Below, piece by piece: positions 61,580 through 64,000 of a stretch of 64,000 nucleotides of DNA. Source of the DNA: an uncultured Sutterella sp. (lineage in GTDB: Bacteria > Pseudomonadota > Gammaproteobacteria > Burkholderiales > Burkholderiaceae_F); the NCBI GenBank assembly GCA_937943605.1, contig CALEAW010000084.1:1-64000 (forward strand). The letters are read 5' to 3'. Position 1 is the stretch's first letter, and each line of letters begins with the position of its first letter. Both the position numbers and the translations under genes were made by a program. The notes under the pieces are model-generated. The model did no database searches. It saw only the letters and a list, made by a program, of their open reading frames with translations, and was not told where the DNA came from.

Positions 61580-64000
61580 ATGCACGCGGTGCGTTTTCTT
61601 ACGTTATCTACACTCACGCTTGCAACGCTAGAAGCATTCGCGAACCTTCAGGTGACCGTACCTCAGAGTTGGCTCAAAGCCGACGTGTCGTTACCTCGTC
61701 AAAGCCATGACTCGCTTCAGGTCACCTTTTCGCCAGAGATCAGCAAGTGTCGCGCAAACTATGGCTCTCAAGCATATGCGGTCTGTGCCCGCCCCTTTGG
61801 ACTAGACGGTCGCCGCGTGACTGGGGTGCGATTAGAACCTCAACTCGCAGGCACCTGGCGTTGGCGCGACTCGACCACGTTATCCTTTACGCCGACAGAC
61901 GCTTGGCCCGAAAAAACAGCCTTCAAAGTCGTCTTGGACGACTTACGACTGCCTGCCGCCACTACGCTCACAAACCCTCAAGTCACCTTCTCAACGCCAC
62001 CCCTGACCATGTCAGGCCACATGACCTTTTGGCTTGACCCAGCGGTTGACGGAGATCGCGCATTAAGCATTGATGCGTCATTGAGTACCGTAGTACATGA
62101 CACGGCCGCCTTTGAAAGAAGCACCGAAATTCAATTGCCTATTGGGACTGAGCTACGTCTCAAAAAGCCGACCTTCATTTGGAATCACAACAAGACCCAG
62201 GTCTACATTCGTCTTCCGATTGAGCAGTTAGGCAGTCAACCCACCGACGTCACCGTACGCTTTCCGATGGCTGTCGCGCGTTGGGAAGCCAATAAAACAG
62301 GACGACCTGTCGTTAAACCTGGCTTTGAAGTCGCTCAATTTAGTCACACGGTACCGGCTAGCCATGGGCTTTATGCCATTAAAGATGTCCAACTCTATCC
62401 GACGCGTACCGACACCTTAGAAAGCGTCTACCAACTCACGTTGCGACCTAGCCTTCTCACCAAGCCCGCAGACCTTCTTAAAGCCCTTCGCGTCACCGTG
62501 CTGCCTGCACGCCTTAACGACGATGCAGCAAGTCCTACCGATTGGCAACGCGCACCCGTGATTACCGACGACGTGCTCACGCGCGGCACGCCAGTAAGCC
62601 TGGAACTCAAAACAGATCCAGAGATCCCGACGGACAAAATCACCTTGAACCTTCGCGCGCCTAAAGGGCAGTACTTGCATGTGGCCTTACCGCAAGGCTT
62701 TGGACCACGATCAGACACGGGACTCACCAAAGCGTGGCACAGCGTCATGCCACTTCATGACCCAGGTGCCGAAGTTGGTTTCTTGGCCCCTGGCCACATG
62801 ATGACGCTCTCAGGCAAACGCTCGCTCACGCTCTTAGCCGACGGGGTCGATCGTTTACGTTGGCGCATTGAACGCATTCGAGATCCTTTCTTGGCCATGG
62901 TGGCCACGCAATATCGTGCCCATGAATTTTCGCAACAAGCCGATACGTTATCGGATGCCAAAACGGGCGAAATCCCTTTGGTCAAAGGGCATCGGTTTGC
63001 CTCATTATCCTTTGATGCTGCGGCATTACCTGGTCAAAAGTCAGGTCTCTTTCAAGTCACCCTGGTGGGCGAAAAGAAAACCCCAACAGGTTGGGAAGAA
63101 GTGGCTCAGTCGCAAAAGCGCGTCCTGGTCACCGATACAGGGCTCATTGCCAAAACCTCACGCGAAGGTTTGACCACAGTCTTTACGACGAACCTTGTCA
63201 CGGGCAACACCACCGAAGGGATCAACGTCTCCCTCTTGGGGGCCAATGGCGTGCCACTACAAACTGTCAAAACGGATAGCCAAGGCATTGCCCGCTTTCA
63301 TTCCACCAAAGGCCTTACACGCGAAAAAGCGCCCACAGCAATTGTCGCGATGGATCCAAATACGGGGGACTTAGCCTGGTTATCTTTGGCGGATGCTTCA
63401 AACGTTGACCATATGATTGACCTTGAGACATCAGGTCGTCAGGTGGCAGACGACGGGCTCACGGGCTTAGTCTTTGCTGATCGTGGGCTCTATCGTCCTG
63501 GTGATGAGGTGCACACTGGTGTGATCGTCAAGACCGCCGACTGGCATCCCCTTCCGCAAGGCCTTCCTTTAACGCTACGGGCAACCGACACAGCAGGCAA
63601 TCTCGTTTTTGAAAAGGCTGTAACACTCACTCCGGAAGGGACAACCGAAAGCACATGGTTACTCCCTAAAGACGTGTTACCTGGCAACTTGCGTGTGGAT
63701 TTATTGGCTGGCGAAACCGTGCTCTCGACGCACAACGCGTTGATAGGCGACTTTACGCCCGAATCAATGCGCTTGTCGGCGACTATCAAAGATCAAGCAC
63801 CTGGCTGGTTGCTGCCAGGCGACCTTCTCATTGATAGTCACCTCACGATGAACTATGGTGCGACGGCGGCCAATCGTTTGGTCTCGGGGCGTGCCGCCTT
63901 TTCGTCCGCAGGTGAACTTCAGTTCCCAGGATGGTCAGCATGGACCTTTGTCGATCCGACACCTTTTGAGGGTCACAAAGAAGCCATTACACTCAAAGCA
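61580..64000 (+). CDS. bacterial alpha-2-macroglobulin family protein (5' part, runs off the window)
   Basis: An open frame of 807 codons without a stop up to the window end. ATG 61580 is five bases after AGGAGG. A signal peptide (MHAVRFLTLSTLTLATLEAFA) lacks a lipobox. The MG-domain series is recognisable, with the hallmark FADRGLYRPGDEVHTGVI (about 632-649) found at the start of MG3 in bacterial A2M, and RPSLLTKPADLLKAL, LKTDPEIPTDKITLNL before it. Such periplasmic proteins trap proteases and are usually about 1500-1900 residues, often next to pbpC. The thioester motif, if any, would lie beyond the window. Confidence 0.85.
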   Translation, partial: MHAVRFLTLSTLTLATLEAFANLQVTVPQSWLKADVSLPRQSHDSLQVTFSPEISKCRANYGSQAYAVCARPFGLDGRRVTGVRLEPQLAGTWRWRDSTTLSFTPTDAWPEKTAFKVVLDDLRLPAATTLTNPQVTFSTPPLTMSGHMTFWLDPAVDGDRALSIDASLSTVVHDTAAFERSTEIQLPIGTELRLKKPTFIWNHNKTQVYIRLPIEQLGSQPTDVTVRFPMAVARWEANKTGRPVVKPGFEVAQFSHTVPASHGLYAIKDVQLYPTRTDTLESVYQLTLRPSLLTKPADLLKALRVTVLPARLNDDAASPTDWQRAPVITDDVLTRGTPVSLELKTDPEIPTDKITLNLRAPKGQYLHVALPQGFGPRSDTGLTKAWHSVMPLHDPGAEVGFLAPGHMMTLSGKRSLTLLADGVDRLRWRIERIRDPFLAMVATQYRAHEFSQQADTLSDAKTGEIPLVKGHRFASLSFDAAALPGQKSGLFQVTLVGEKKTPTGWEEVAQSQKRVLVTDTGLIAKTSREGLTTVFTTNLVTGNTTEGINVSLLGANGVPLQTVKTDSQGIARFHSTKGLTREKAPTAIVAMDPNTGDLAWLSLADASNVDHMIDLETSGRQVADDGLTGLVFADRGLYRPGDEVHTGVIVKTADWHPLPQGLPLTLRATDTAGNLVFEKAVTLTPEGTTESTWLLPKDVLPGNLRVDLLAGETVLSTHNALIGDFTPESMRLSATIKDQAPGWLLPGDLLIDSHLTMNYGATAANRLVSGRAAFSSAGELQFPGWSAWTFVDPTPFEGHKEAITLKA

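Noticed and set aside
1..64000. CRISPR arrays, insertion sequences, prophage or integrative elements
   Set aside because: No regularly spaced repeats, transposase or integrase motifs, or attachment-type direct repeats were seen.

Overview
The window looks like chromosome of a gut-type, anaerobic or microaerophilic betaproteobacterium, most likely a relative of Sutterella/Parasutterella in Burkholderiales. This rests on gene content read by eye and not on a database search. Supporting genes are the periplasmic arylsulfate sulfotransferase, an oxygen-sensitive class III ribonucleotide reductase, the panF/yhdT pair, the tsaB-rimI-uracil-DNA glycosylase run, EnvZ/OmpR, the yceD/maf/SAM-methyltransferase group, and Gram-negative outer-membrane proteins (a porin, two FadL-type channels). 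I see no rRNA, tRNA, CRISPR array, prophage or insertion sequence. Most genes are separated by clear hairpin-plus-T-run terminators.

Layout. 1-6.1 kb: assT, a divergent LysR gene whose frame is broken at a run of nine T, a porin and an amino-acid:Na+ symporter. 6.3-7.3 kb: rnfH and smpB, divergent. 7.3-13.7 kb: the most unusual locus, a tight six-gene operon with a NifH-like reductase, NifD-like and NifK-like subunits and a complete type II ABC importer (binding protein, FecCD/BtuC-type permease, ATPase). No cofactor-assembly genes (nifB, nifEN, nifV) are in the window, so this is a nitrogenase-like reductase of unknown substrate and not a N2-fixation locus. 13.8-18.3 kb: a class I glutamine amidotransferase-like hydrolase, a PiT phosphate transporter with a PhoU-like tail, and an MFS exporter. 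18.3-21.8 kb: a lipoprotein, a membrane protein, a Sel1-repeat protein and two non-coding stretches that look like structured RNA. 21.8-25.5 kb: HU and the anaerobic ribonucleotide reductase operon, in which the glycyl-radical segment is a separate 66-residue polypeptide and the promoter carries two NrdR-like boxes.

25.5-27.0 kb is a 1.6-kb gene-free stretch with terminators and hairpins. 27-31 kb: two tandem acyl-CoA synthetases. 31.2-35.5 kb: guaB, guaA and an extra glutaminase-less GMP synthase paralogue. 35.7-39.8 kb: carbonic anhydrase, Dps, a flavin reductase with a Fur-like site upstream, and panF/yhdT. 39.8-42.6 kb: a Fe-S uracil-DNA glycosylase, rimI, tsaB and a DUF3106-like protein. 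43-48.3 kb: ompR-envZ, fused ispDF and a Na/Pi cotransporter-like protein. 48.7-51.5 kb: two tandem FadL-type channels, both starting at TTG. 52.3-58.2 kb: mfd, a large all-helical protein with an internal duplication, and a secreted phospholipase-D-fold nuclease. 58.3-61.5 kb: yceD, maf, a SAM methyltransferase and a membrane-anchored protein with a PD-(D/E)XK-like motif. 61.6 kb to the end: the 5' part of a bacterial alpha-2-macroglobulin gene.

Themes: three side-by-side paralogue pairs (acyl-CoA synthetases, GMP synthases, FadL channels), an anaerobic lifestyle, and fatty-acid uptake plus activation (FadL and FadD-like genes). The nitrogenase-like/ABC operon is the best candidate for an undescribed system: imported compound or metal, then low-potential reduction by an ATP-driven iron-sulfur reductase.
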